Shown here: one piece after another, positions 33,155 to 40,388 of the stretch
How positions within the stretch are numbered: position 1 is the stretch's first letter
Layout of the letters: the number at the start of each line of letters is the position of its first letter
NCBI RefSeq assembly: GCF_003626645.1
Contig: NZ_RBAM01000014.1
Coordinates: 1-64,000, forward strand
Reading direction: 5' to 3'
Source: Streptomyces klenkii
GTDB taxonomy: Bacteria; Actinomycetota; Actinomycetes; Streptomycetales; Streptomycetaceae
Length of the DNA: 64,000 bases
Translations under genes and position numbers: made by a program
Notes under the pieces: generated by a model
What the model saw: the letters and a program-made list of their open reading frames with translations, nothing else
Databases searched by the model: none
What the model was told of the DNA's origin: nothing

Positions 33155-33781
33155 TCAGGCGTCCCCGTACGCCTCGCCGCCGAGTTCGAGGCGGGCGGTG
33201 CCGGCCGTGGTGTCCGCGAGCCAGGCGCGGAAGCCCTCGACGTCCGCCTCGGGCAGCCCCACCTCGATCCGCACGTCCGCGCCGTAGCGCACCTCGCGCA
33301 CGGCGCGGCCCGTCGCCCGCAGGTCGTTCTCCAGCTTCCCGGCGCGCTGGTGGTCGACGGTGACGGACGCGAGCCGGAAGCGCTGCCGGGTGACGGTCCC
33401 GAGGGCGTCCAGCGCCTCGCCGACCACGCCCCCGTACGCGCGGATCAGCCCGCCCGCGCCGAGCTTGACGCCGCCGAAGTAGCGGGTGACGACGGCGACG
33501 GCGTAGCGCACCTCGCGGCGGACCAGCATCTGGAGCATCGGCACGCCGGCGGTGCCGCCCGGCTCACCGTCGTCGCTCGCCTTCTGCACCGATCCGTCGG
33601 CGCCCAGCACGTAGGCGAAGCAGTGGTGGCGGGCGGTGGGGTGCTCCTTGCGGATGCGCGCGACGAACGCCTGCGCCTCCTCCTCCGTAGCGGCGGGCGC
33701 GAGCGCGCAGATGAAGCGCGACTTGCTGATCTCGATCTCGTGCACGCCCTCGCGCGCGACCGTCCGGTACTGCTCCGTCAT
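33155..33781 (-). CDS. YigZ/IMPACT family protein
   Basis: A 208-residue protein of the UPF0029/IMPACT family. The N-terminal domain carries KSRFICALAPAATEEEAQAF, CFAYVLGADG, SDDGEPGGTAG and VVTRYFGGVKLGAGGL with AYGG. A C-terminal ferredoxin-like domain follows. The eukaryotic IMPACT protein modulates a translation-linked kinase; the bacterial role is unknown but a nucleic-acid or ribosome link is suspected. Start ATG 33781 fits homologues. The gene is convergent with the deacetylase and divergent from the CoA-binding gene. Confidence 0.92.
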   Translation of the reverse strand: MTEQYRTVAREGVHEIEISKSRFICALAPAATEEEAQAFVARIRKEHPTARHHCFAYVLGADGSVQKASDDGEPGGTAGVPMLQMLVRREVRYAVAVVTRYFGGVKLGAGGLIRAYGGVVGEALDALGTVTRQRFRLASVTVDHQRAGKLENDLRATGRAVREVRYGADVRIEVGLPEADVEGFRAWLADTTAGTARLELGGEAYGDA

Positions 33782-33839
33782 CCCGCCAGCCTATGCGCCG
33801 GCCGGGGAATGGTGACGGGGGGATGATCGTTGAGCGGGC

Positions 33840-34277
33840 ATGTACGCGGAACCGGGGATCATCCGGAAGATCATCGAGGAGACCGGCGACACGTGGGCGC
33901 TGGTCGGTCTGTCGTCCAACCGGCAGCGGGCGGCCTACGGCGTCGCCGAGGTGCTGCGCCGCCACGGCAAGCGCGTCGTGCCGGTGCATCCGAAGGCGGA
34001 GCCGGTGCACAGCGAGCCGGGTTACGCCCGCCTCGCGGACATCCCCTTCCCGGTCGACGTGGTGGACGTGTTCGTCAACAGCAGCCTCGCGGGCGCCGTC
34101 GCGGACGAGGCGGTCGCGATCGGCGCCCGGGCGGTCTGGTTCCAGCTGGGGGTCGTCGACGAGGCGGCGTACGAGCGGACGCGCGCGGCCGGCCTGGACA
34201 TGGTGATGGACCGCTGCCCGGCGATCGAACTGAACTCGCTACGGCTCCGCGACGAGCGCGGGGCGCGACTTTCCTGA
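33840..34277 (+). CDS. CoA-binding protein (YccU-like)
   Basis: A 145-residue single Rossmann domain. It has WALVGLSSNRQRAAYGVAEV, then GKRVVPVHPKAEPV and VDVFVNSSLAGAVADEAVAI, the CoA_binding fold related to succinyl-CoA synthetase alpha. Such stand-alone proteins are widespread and of unknown role; binding of CoA has been shown for some. ATG 33840 begins the conserved region. A hairpin at 34307-34338 probably ends the transcript, and the accessory island begins just beyond. Confidence 0.9.
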   Translation: MYAEPGIIRKIIEETGDTWALVGLSSNRQRAAYGVAEVLRRHGKRVVPVHPKAEPVHSEPGYARLADIPFPVDVVDVFVNSSLAGAVADEAVAIGARAVWFQLGVVDEAAYERTRAAGLDMVMDRCPAIELNSLRLRDERGARLS

Positions 34278-34306
34278 CCGTTCCCTCAGGCCGCTCGGGC
34301 AACTCT

Positions 34307-34338
34307 CCCCGCATCGATTCACCTGGAACGATGCGGGG
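34307..34338 (+). terminator. Hairpin after the CoA-binding gene
   Basis: CCCCGCATCG (34307-34316) and CGATGCGGGG (34329-34338) form a perfect 10-bp stem around a 12-nt loop, 30 bp after the stop codon. It separates the core genes from the island that starts with hemC. Confidence 0.65.
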
Positions 34339-34410
34339 ACAGCCTGCCGTCTGAGCCGTTCGAACGGGGCTCGTGGTCCGCGCCTGGTCCGCAGACTCCA
34401 GGAGGGGTGG

Positions 34411-35379
34411 TCAGTGCGGGATGCCCTCGATGATGTCGCGGGCTCCCTGCCTCAGGAGCTCGGCACAAACGCGGGTGCCGAGGGTGGCGGGGTCGTTGTC
34501 GCTCTCACCCCAGATGTGGGCGTGAACGAACTTCGACCCATCGCGGGAGAAGACCATCCCCCGCAGGGAAAGCTGTCCATCAGGGTCGGTGATGCAGTGG
34601 CCGGCGATGGGGCTGTTGCAGTGCCCGCGCAAGCCGTGCAGCATGACCCGCTCAGCAGTGATCTCGGTCATGGTCCGCTCGTCATTGAGCCGCGCCAGCA
34701 GCGCCGCCACGGCCGCATCGTCCCGGCGGCACTCCAGGCCGAGCGTGCCGGCGCCGACCGCGGGCAGCATCTCCTCCACGCTGAACACCTGGCGCCCGCG
34801 GTGCGCGATCCCGAGTCGCTCCAGTCCGGAGGTGGCGAGGACCATCGCGTCGAGCTCGGCATCCACCCTCCTCTTGCCGTCGAGCTTCTCGACCCGCGAG
34901 CCGACCGCGCCGCGGACCCGTACGACGCTGAGATCGGGCCGCACCCGGTTGATCTGCGCTTTGCGGCGCACGGCAGAGGTGGCCACGACGGAGCCCGGCG
35001 GCAGGTCATCAAGGGTCTGCCGGCCGGAGCCCTCCGGGAAGAGCAGAACGTCACGCACGTCGTCCCGGAGGAGGTAGGCGGCGAAGATCAGCCCTTGTGG
35101 CAGGGGCCGGTCGCCGGGGACGTCTTTGACGCAGTGGACGGCCATGTCGACGTCGCCACGCTGGAGCATGGTGTCGATCTCTTTGACGTACAGGCCCTTG
35201 CCGCCGAGCTGGGCCAGGTCGCCCTGCCACTTGTCGGCCTCCGTGGTCACCGGCACCACGTCGATGGTCAGCTCCGGCTCATGCTTGCGCAGCAGGGCGG
35301 AGACCTGTTCGACCTGGGCGAGCGCCATCGGGGAACTGCGGGTGCCGATCCGGAGGGTGCGTTCGGGGAAGTCGGTCAT
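34411..35379 (-). CDS. hemC: Hydroxymethylbilane synthase (porphobilinogen deaminase), accessory copy
   Basis: A 322-residue HemC. It keeps RIGTRSSPMALAQVEQV at the start, GLYVKEIDTMLQRGDVDMAV, HCVKDVPGDRPLP, SAVRRKAQ and the cofactor region RGHCNSPIAGHC (Cys near residue 250 for dipyrromethane). The enzyme links four porphobilinogens into hydroxymethylbilane. It is not beside other hem genes: its ATG overlaps the NUDIX gene stop by 4 bp (35376-35379) inside a regulatory island. It is probably a second, specialised copy. The cofactor motif differs from the usual EGGCQVPI. GAGGAGG precedes the start. Its base composition is less GC-rich than core neighbours. Confidence 0.92.
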   Translation of the reverse strand: MTDFPERTLRIGTRSSPMALAQVEQVSALLRKHEPELTIDVVPVTTEADKWQGDLAQLGGKGLYVKEIDTMLQRGDVDMAVHCVKDVPGDRPLPQGLIFAAYLLRDDVRDVLLFPEGSGRQTLDDLPPGSVVATSAVRRKAQINRVRPDLSVVRVRGAVGSRVEKLDGKRRVDAELDAMVLATSGLERLGIAHRGRQVFSVEEMLPAVGAGTLGLECRRDDAAVAALLARLNDERTMTEITAERVMLHGLRGHCNSPIAGHCITDPDGQLSLRGMVFSRDGSKFVHAHIWGESDNDPATLGTRVCAELLRQGARDIIEGIPH

Positions 35380-36134
35380 GGTGTGGCCTCCTCGTTCCTG
35401 GCTTCCAGGTAACTGACGGGATGAGCGCGATGGGTGCGATGGGTGCGCAGTGCTCGTGCGACGCGTGCGGACAGTCGGGGGTGGAGCAGTTCGAGCGCGG
35501 AGCCGGTGTACTCCCACCGCCACGCATCGAGCTCCTCGCGTTGCAGGACGATGTGGCCGTCGTCACTGGAGTACAGACGAGGTCCGGTGAAGAGGAAGGA
35601 CAGCCGGTCGCGCCGCTCGGGGCGGGCGGCCTGTAGCCACTCGACGGCGAGGAACTGCCAGATGTGGGTATCGAAGGTGAGGCCGAGTTCTTCACGGACT
35701 TCCCGCCGGACGGCGTCGAGGGGCGATTCCCCCGGTTCAACGATCCCGCCCGGCAGATGCCACGGCCCGTCGGCCTTCGCCGGGTGCACCAGCAACATGC
35801 GTCCCAGACGATCCATGATCAGCACGTAGGCCGTGACCGGGAACCCGTGCGCGATCGTGACGCCCCCGGCCCGCTCACCCCGGTCCCGGCCCTCCTCACC
35901 GGCCTGGTCCTGGCCGACGTCGGCGAAGTCGGTGAACGTCCGCCGAAACGGCCGGTGCCCCGAGTCCCGGGCATGCCCGAACATCCACGCCTCGACGTCA
36001 CCGCGATCTACGAACCGGCCGGAGTGCGCCCCGCACTCCTCCTCGTCGCCGGCCACGCACTCCGCGATGTACTCGGGACACACCGCCTCGTCCTGCGTGA
36101 TCGTGTACGGCACGAACCGAAAGACCCGGCTCAC
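35376..36134 (-). CDS. NUDIX hydrolase fused to an N-terminal DUF7848-like domain
   Basis: A 252-residue two-part protein. Residues 1-75 (FRFVPYTITQDEAVCPEYIA, then ECGAHSGRF and EAWMFGHARDSGHRPFRR) resemble the short Cys/His proteins I know as DUF7848 in Streptomyces. Residues about 90-250 are a NUDIX domain: box GGIVEPGE, then RREVREELGL, near residues 122-146. NUDIX enzymes cleave nucleoside diphosphates linked to another group. The stop overlaps the hemC start and the ATG overlaps the stop of the 58-residue gene upstream, so the three are one coupled operon. A GTG start for a NUDIX-only protein is possible, but the frame is continuous. Confidence 0.85.
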   Translation of the reverse strand: MSRVFRFVPYTITQDEAVCPEYIAECVAGDEEECGAHSGRFVDRGDVEAWMFGHARDSGHRPFRRTFTDFADVGQDQAGEEGRDRGERAGGVTIAHGFPVTAYVLIMDRLGRMLLVHPAKADGPWHLPGGIVEPGESPLDAVRREVREELGLTFDTHIWQFLAVEWLQAARPERRDRLSFLFTGPRLYSSDDGHIVLQREELDAWRWEYTGSALELLHPRLSARVARALRTHRTHRAHPVSYLEARNEEATP

Positions 36135-36307
36135 CGGTGCCCCTCCGAGTGCCTGCGCATCCGGATATCGCAGTCCGTAACGGTCGTGTAGTCACCCGCC
36201 GTCCGGGCATCCAACCGGGTGCCCGCCAATCTCGCACACTCATCACAGCCGGGCACCGGGTCCGGCGGCTCAAAGGTTGGCAACCCCAGGTGGGGGGCCG
36301 GTGACAT
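36131..36307 (-). CDS. Small Cys-containing hypothetical protein
   Basis: A 58-residue protein, HLGLPTFEPPDPVPGCDECA followed by a basic helix with DYTTVTDCDIRMRRH. It matches a common kind of small Streptomyces protein found next to XRE/DUF regulators, function unknown; the CxxC and a later Cys could bind metal. ATG 36307 has AGGA at proper spacing, better than the upstream ATG 36328. Its stop overlaps the NUDIX gene start (36131-36134), making it the first gene of the operon with the NUDIX fusion and hemC. Confidence 0.7.
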   Translation of the reverse strand: MSPAPHLGLPTFEPPDPVPGCDECARLAGTRLDARTAGDYTTVTDCDIRMRRHSEGHR

Positions 36308-36359
36308 GGTCGTCCTACGAGTGCACATCCCCGCTCCTCGCGTCGTCCGAATGACGACA

Positions 36360-36418
36360 CGCTAGGAGCACGAACGTCCGCCGCCCTAGCGAGTTCTACG
36401 TTGTTGCACGCGAGTTCT
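36360..36418 (-). promoter_or_regulatory. Promoter/operator region of the NUDIX-hemC operon
   Basis: The A/T-richer gap between the XRE gene and the operon holds an inverted repeat, CGCTAGG (36360-36366) / CCTAGCG (36385-36391). It also holds a direct repeat, GCGAGTTCT, at 36389-36397 and 36410-36418. The direct repeats are 21 bp apart, two helical turns, which suits side-by-side binding of a regulator such as the adjacent XRE protein. Confidence 0.5.
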
Positions 36419-37270
36419 TCACCGGAGTGAGTCGAGTGCTGCGGTCACCACAGCTCGGGCCGGCGTCCCGTACACGGCCAGGTCCCGCAGCTCGGAGAAC
36501 GCTTTGACGTACATCGCGACCTCACCCGGTGCAGCGACCGTCACCTGGGCCGTCAGCAGTTCCACGTGGACCCGCTCGTCATCGAAGATGTTGAAGCCCT
36601 CCAGGGTCCACATGCCGCGGCTCCGCGCCGTGAACGGGATGATCCCGACGGAGACAGCGGGAAGCGACATGACCGACAGCAGGTGCCCCAACTGGCCGGC
36701 CATCGTCTCGGCATCGCCGATCTGGTACCTCAGTACCGACTCCTCAATCAGCAGGGTGAACCGATGCCCTGCCTCTTGGAGGACACGCGCCCGTGCCATG
36801 CGGGCGTCCACAGCCTCGGCCGTGTCGTCCGGGGTGCCATGGAACCGGCGGATGACCGACAGCAACGCGGACGCGTACGCGGGCGTCTGAAACAAGCCTG
36901 GTACGACGTGTGACGCATAGCCGCGGTGCAGCTTCGTACGCTCATAGAGCGGGATACGGGATTCCTGCAACCGCCGCAGGCCCGTGCGCTGCAAACGCTT
37001 CCACTCCAGGTACATGGAGTCGGCAGAGCGCGACGCCGCAATGATGTCCGCCGCCTGGCCGTCGGCGTCACATGCCGCGCACCAGGCCCGGACGTCCGCA
37101 TCAGAAGGGGGCGTACGCGCATTCTCGATGCGCGAGGACTTGGACTTGTTCCACCCGCAACGTACGGCCAGCTCATGCCCTGTCAGCCCGGCGTCGAGAC
37201 GGACCTCACGCAGCTTCGCCGCCACTGCCTTGCGCGCTGCTTCGACGCTCGATGACTGATACGTGGGCAT
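36419..37270 (-). CDS. XRE family regulator with DUF5753 (Scr1-type)
   Basis: A 283-residue regulator. The N-terminal helix-turn-helix is at about residues 18-75 (LREVRLDAGLTGHELAVRCG, then WNKSKSSRIENART). The DUF5753 effector region follows (VPGLFQTPAYASALL, later ESVLRYQIGDAETMAGQLGH and AVSVGIIPFTARS). Streptomyces hold many such proteins, usually paired with a DUF397 gene; here the partner position upstream is taken by a DUF6879 gene 25 bp away. It probably binds the region at 36360-36418 and controls the NUDIX-hemC operon. Confidence 0.93.
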   Translation of the reverse strand: MPTYQSSSVEAARKAVAAKLREVRLDAGLTGHELAVRCGWNKSKSSRIENARTPPSDADVRAWCAACDADGQAADIIAASRSADSMYLEWKRLQRTGLRRLQESRIPLYERTKLHRGYASHVVPGLFQTPAYASALLSVIRRFHGTPDDTAEAVDARMARARVLQEAGHRFTLLIEESVLRYQIGDAETMAGQLGHLLSVMSLPAVSVGIIPFTARSRGMWTLEGFNIFDDERVHVELLTAQVTVAAPGEVAMYVKAFSELRDLAVYGTPARAVVTAALDSLR

Positions 37271-37294
37271 GAGCTGACTCGTCCGCTGACGCCG

Positions 37295-37819
37295 TTAGAC
37301 AGCGAACGCCTCGTGGGGTGTGGCGCGCTGCCAGACCGCCTCGAACGCCTCAGCGCATAGCTTGAGCACCGCCGGGTCGTCGCACAGCTCGTGCCCTGCC
37401 GACGCACCATCACCACTGAAGTGGCCGAAGCGAATCAGCCGGTCGTCGAACAGCCAGAAGTCCGCACCCGGCAGAGCAAGCGTGGCCGCGTCCCTTCGGG
37501 GCAGCCAACGAACCGCCTCCCCGGCCTCGACGTTCAGATACGTGCCGGCGTGCTCGTAGCGGATGTACTCACTGACAGGCACAGAGACCACCCGGGCTCG
37601 ACGCATCACCACACCGCGCGCCACCGTGTCCCGCACCAGGTCATGCCAGGGACGGCGACGCTCAACCGACTCGGGCGTGATCCGTCCGCATGTTTGCCAC
37701 TCCGCGAAGTCGTCGGCCTCCGAGGCGACGCTGTACGTATCCCGCAGCTCCAGATGAACGGCCGACCGGTAGCACTCCTTGATCAGGTCACTGAACGGCG
37801 GAACGCTGTTCGGCCTCAT
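37295..37819 (-). CDS. DUF6879 family protein
   Basis: A 174-residue protein with the DUF6879 pattern: SAVHLELRDTY, WHDLVRDTVARGVVMRRARVV, SEYIRYEH, EAVRWLPRRDAATLALPGAD, FWLFDDRLIRFGHFSGDG and a C-terminal EAVWQRATPHEAF. The family occurs beside XRE regulators in actinomycetes and has no proven biochemical role; it may act as a partner or modulator of the regulator. It overlaps the 81-residue gene by 32 bp and is followed closely by the XRE gene, so the three form one transcript. Confidence 0.88.
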   Translation of the reverse strand: MRPNSVPPFSDLIKECYRSAVHLELRDTYSVASEADDFAEWQTCGRITPESVERRRPWHDLVRDTVARGVVMRRARVVSVPVSEYIRYEHAGTYLNVEAGEAVRWLPRRDAATLALPGADFWLFDDRLIRFGHFSGDGASAGHELCDDPAVLKLCAEAFEAVWQRATPHEAFAV

Positions 37820-38033
37820 CGCACGCCTTCCTGATCAGCGGCACCATACGCGCCGGAATCCGGATCACTGCTTCCGTGTCGGGGATGTGGCCCACCGTAC
37901 GGCACTCTTCTTCGGTCTCGCCGTCGGCCTTCCACCCCTGAACCACGAGATCGGCGCTCTTGCCATCCACCCACACCGTCGGGCAGTCGTCACCGTTGGT
38001 GTTCGGGTCCTTACCGAAGAACAGTAGAGCCAT
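37788..38033 (-). CDS. Small hypothetical protein of Streptomyces type
   Basis: An 81-residue protein (MALLFFGKDPNTNGDDCPTV, VVQGWKADGETEEEC, AVIRIPARMVPLIRKACDEA). I have seen very similar small proteins upstream of DUF6879 genes, but no function is known. Two Cys and an acidic middle are conserved features. It is the first gene of the XRE/DUF6879 operon, and its end overlaps the DUF6879 start by 32 bp, which supports translational coupling. Confidence 0.75.
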   Translation of the reverse strand: MALLFFGKDPNTNGDDCPTVWVDGKSADLVVQGWKADGETEEECRTVGHIPDTEAVIRIPARMVPLIRKACDEAEQRSAVQ

Positions 38034-38505
38034 GACCTTGCCCCCTGCCTACTCGGTTGCGTCTGGTTGCACAGACGATGGCCCGGCCAACCGTCCCCGT
38101 CAAGGTGCCGTGGTACCCGGCCTCGGACTCCTCAGCCGGCAACGCACAGCGGGGGAGCCGAGACTGGCCGCGGAATGGCTCCTGTGCCACAAACAGTCAG
38201 CCACGGCGGTGGGGCGGCCGGGCGGCCCTGCGGTTACAGATGGTCCCGCTCTGACTTCATCGGATGGCCCCGAGCAGCCTGCCGCCAATATCACGGCAGC
38301 TGAACAGGCTGCCACGACTCCCCCGATGTCCCCACGCCTCATGGGCCACAGGGTCCCACCAGAGCTGGGCAGTTGCGGTCGGATCAACAAGATTCCTGGT
38401 CCACGTCTGGTCCACACGCACTGGTCGTCGGCGCGACACGAATGGATCAAGGTGAGACGGGCCTACACGAAAGGGGTACCCCCTGACCAGCACCTACGCT
38501 GACCT
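38034..38505. other. Gene-poor relic at the edge of the accessory island
   Basis: About 470 bp with no convincing gene. At 38395-38427 a pair of CTGGTCCAC-like motifs resembles a pair at 34373-34399 at the other end of the island. Together with the tRNA fragment at 38506-38528, this suggests leftover integrative-element sequence whose integrase has gone. Confidence 0.35.
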
Positions 38506-38528
38506 TGGCGGAGGCTGAGGGATTTGAA
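38506..38528 (-). other. tRNA-Ser 3'-end fragment, candidate attachment site
   Basis: On the minus strand this reads TTCAAAT (T-loop), CCCTC (T-stem), AGCCTCC (acceptor), G (discriminator) and CCA. That is the last 23 nt of a tRNA with a Ser-type discriminator and encoded CCA. The matching 5' T-stem GAGGG and the rest of the tRNA are absent at 38529-38600. A lone 3' end is the usual duplicate left by elements integrating into tRNA genes. Confidence 0.6.
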
Positions 38529-38614
38529 ACCACGGTGACATCGCTGCCACGACGGTTTTCGTGACCTTTTTCCGACCTCGGTCTCGGCGCGCGCCGGCCG
38601 GCTCCGCGGGGGCG

Positions 38615-39190
38615 TCAGTGTGCGGGGGCGATGGCCACGGCCATCGTCATCTCCACCGGCACGTCGCCGGCGTTGCGGTACGTGTGGGGCACGCTCGACT
38701 CGAACGCCGCGGAGGTGCCGGCGGGCACGGCGTGCTCCTCGCCGTCCACGACGAGGGTGAGCTCGCCGGCGGTGACGGTGATCAGTTCGAGCGTGCCGGG
38801 CGGATGCGGGTCGGATGCGCTGGCGTCGCCGGGGGCGATGCGCCAGTCCCACAGCTCGACCGGGCCGCGGCCCTGGGCGCCGACGAGCAGCGTGGTGTGG
38901 CTGCCCGCCTCCGTCGACCACATGCGCACCGCCTCTTCCCTGGGCACGAGGCGGACACGGGCGACCTGATCCTGGTCGAGGAGCGTGGTGATGCTGACGC
39001 CCAGGGCGTCGGCGAGCTTGACGGTCGTGCCCACGCTGGGGTTCGTCCTGGCCTGCTCGATCTGGATGATCATGCCGCGGCTGACCCCCGAGCGGGCCGC
39101 CAGGGCGTCGAGGGTGAGGTGGCGCTCGGCGCGCCAGCGCTTGAGGTTGCGGGCGAGCGACTGGGTGAGCCGGTCGAGGTCCGTCGCCAT
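38615..39190 (-). CDS. XRE regulator with C-terminal cupin domain
   Basis: A 191-residue regulator. The helix-turn-helix lies at about residues 15-70 (LTLDALAARSGVSRGMIIQI, then EQARTNPSVGTTVKLADALG). A cupin sensor domain follows (GTLELITVTAGELTLVVDGE, then PAGTSAAFESSVPHTYRN). XRE-cupin proteins sense small molecules and often control an adjacent transporter. Here the EamA transporter diverges 102 bp away across a very A/T-rich operator-like region, so control of that exporter is likely. The ligand is unknown. Confidence 0.93.
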   Translation of the reverse strand: MATDLDRLTQSLARNLKRWRAERHLTLDALAARSGVSRGMIIQIEQARTNPSVGTTVKLADALGVSITTLLDQDQVARVRLVPREEAVRMWSTEAGSHTTLLVGAQGRGPVELWDWRIAPGDASASDPHPPGTLELITVTAGELTLVVDGEEHAVPAGTSAAFESSVPHTYRNAGDVPVEMTMAVAIAPAH

Positions 39191-39204
39191 CTCTGCCTCT
39201 TAGG

Positions 39205-39268
39205 TCGAATATATTTAATATCGAAGTCGAAGATAGTGAACTACGGTGTGCTGCACTGCATTGTTCAC
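39205..39268. promoter_or_regulatory. A/T-rich divergent operator between XRE-cupin and EamA genes
   Basis: 39205-39224 is an imperfect palindrome, TCGAATAT-ATTT-AATATCGA, one of the most A/T-rich stretches of the window. A second symmetry is GTGAAC (39236-39241) / GTTCAC (39263-39268). Both lie between the two divergent start codons and could bind the XRE-cupin repressor; the A/T tract probably includes -10 boxes. Confidence 0.55.
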
Positions 39269-39292
39269 CACACTGTACTGCGAGGTTTTCCC

Positions 39293-40159
39293 ATGACGGC
39301 GGTCTTCGCCCTGACCACGAGCTTCCTGTGGGGGCTGGCCGACTTCGGCGGCGGGCTGCTCACCCGCCGCATCCCCGCCCTGACCGTGGTCCTGGTCTCG
39401 CAGCTGCTGGCGGTCGGCGTCCTCGGGGCGATCGTCGTCGGCACGGGCGGCTGGTCCGAGGCCGGGCCGCAGCTCTGGTACGCGGTCGCCGCCGGCGTCG
39501 TCGGCCCCGCGGCCATGCTCGCCTTCTACAAGGCGCTGGCCCTGGGCCCGATGGGCGTCGTCTCGCCGCTCGGCGCGCTCGGCGGTGTCGCCGTGCCGCT
39601 CGGCGTCGGCCTCGTCCTCGGCGAGCGTCCCGGCGTCCTCCAGTTCGCGGGCATCGCGGTCGCCGTGGCGGGCGTGGTCCTGGCCAGCGGGCCGAGCATG
39701 GGCGGCGCGCCCGTGCAGCGGCAGACCCTGCTGCTCACCCTCGTCGCCGCGGTCGGCTTCGGCTCCGTGATGGCCCTGATAGCCGAGGCCTCGCACAACC
39801 TCACCGGGCTGTTCCTCGCCCTGTTCGTCCAGCGCGTGTGCAACGTGGCGGTCGGCGCGGGCACGCTCTTCGCCTCCGTGCGCCGCGGCGCGCCCGCCCT
39901 GCCGGAGGACGGCTGGGCCGGCATCCGCTCCGCGCTGCCCGCGCTCGCCTTCGTCGGCCTCGCGGACGTGGCCGCCAACGGCACGTACAGCCTCGCGGCG
40001 CGGAGCGGGCCGGTCACGGTGGCCGCGGTGCTGGCGTCGCTCTACCCCGTGGTGACGGCGCTGGCCGCGCGGGGCGTTCTGAGCGAACGGCTCCGGACAG
40101 TGCAGGCTGCGGGGGCGGGCCTGGCCCTGGTGGGAACGGTGCTGCTCGCAGCGGGCTGA
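39293..40159 (+). CDS. EamA/DMT-family transporter
   Basis: A 288-residue protein with ten hydrophobic helices arranged as two EamA repeats. Examples are FALTTSFLWGLADFGGGLLT at the start, LAFYKALALGPMGVVSPLGA, and in the second half YSLAARSGPVTVAAVLASLY then PVVTALAARGVLSERL. EamA proteins export amino acids, nucleobases or other metabolites. ATG 39293 has GAGG upstream. It is divergent from the XRE-cupin gene and probably regulated by it. A dispersed repeat with a terminator-like hairpin follows. Confidence 0.92.
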   Translation: MTAVFALTTSFLWGLADFGGGLLTRRIPALTVVLVSQLLAVGVLGAIVVGTGGWSEAGPQLWYAVAAGVVGPAAMLAFYKALALGPMGVVSPLGALGGVAVPLGVGLVLGERPGVLQFAGIAVAVAGVVLASGPSMGGAPVQRQTLLLTLVAAVGFGSVMALIAEASHNLTGLFLALFVQRVCNVAVGAGTLFASVRRGAPALPEDGWAGIRSALPALAFVGLADVAANGTYSLAARSGPVTVAAVLASLYPVVTALAARGVLSERLRTVQAAGAGLALVGTVLLAAG

Positions 40160-40182
40160 CGGGGACGGCGGGACCGGCATCC

Positions 40183-40260
40183 GAGCATTCCGCCGGACTC
40201 TCGCCGAGGTGGCTTCTCGCCGTGGCGGCGGGGGATCTTTTTCGGCACGCGGCCACGTGA
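40183..40260 (+). repeat. Dispersed intergenic repeat, copy B, with terminator hairpin
   Basis: This is the counterpart of 10188-10260. The hairpin CGCCG (40218-40222) / CGGCG (40226-40230), loop TGG, is followed by GGGGATCTTTTT (40231-40242), a good intrinsic terminator. It starts 24 bp after the EamA stop in a convergent gap, the same context as copy A. Confidence 0.7.
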
Positions 40261-40388
40261 CGGCCCGGCGGTGCCGGGGCGGCCGCCGGTCTCCGGTCAG
40301 GGGACCTCGCCGCGTCGCCCACCCGCCGCGACGGCGGAGCACCACCCCACAGCGATCCGGCCGTGCCGAGCCCCGCTCAGCCCTACGG

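Noticed and set aside
34411..35379. hemC as a pseudogene
   Set aside because: The frame is intact over the full family length with the key motifs and the cofactor Cys present. An odd context does not make it broken.
38067..38303. Short plus-strand frame in the gap at the island edge
   Set aside because: No ribosome site, no recognisable motif and several competing frames of similar length.
38506..38600. A complete tRNA-Ser gene
   Set aside because: Only the last 23 nt fit. The 5' T-stem half, anticodon arm and 5' acceptor strand cannot be found on the minus strand up to 38600.
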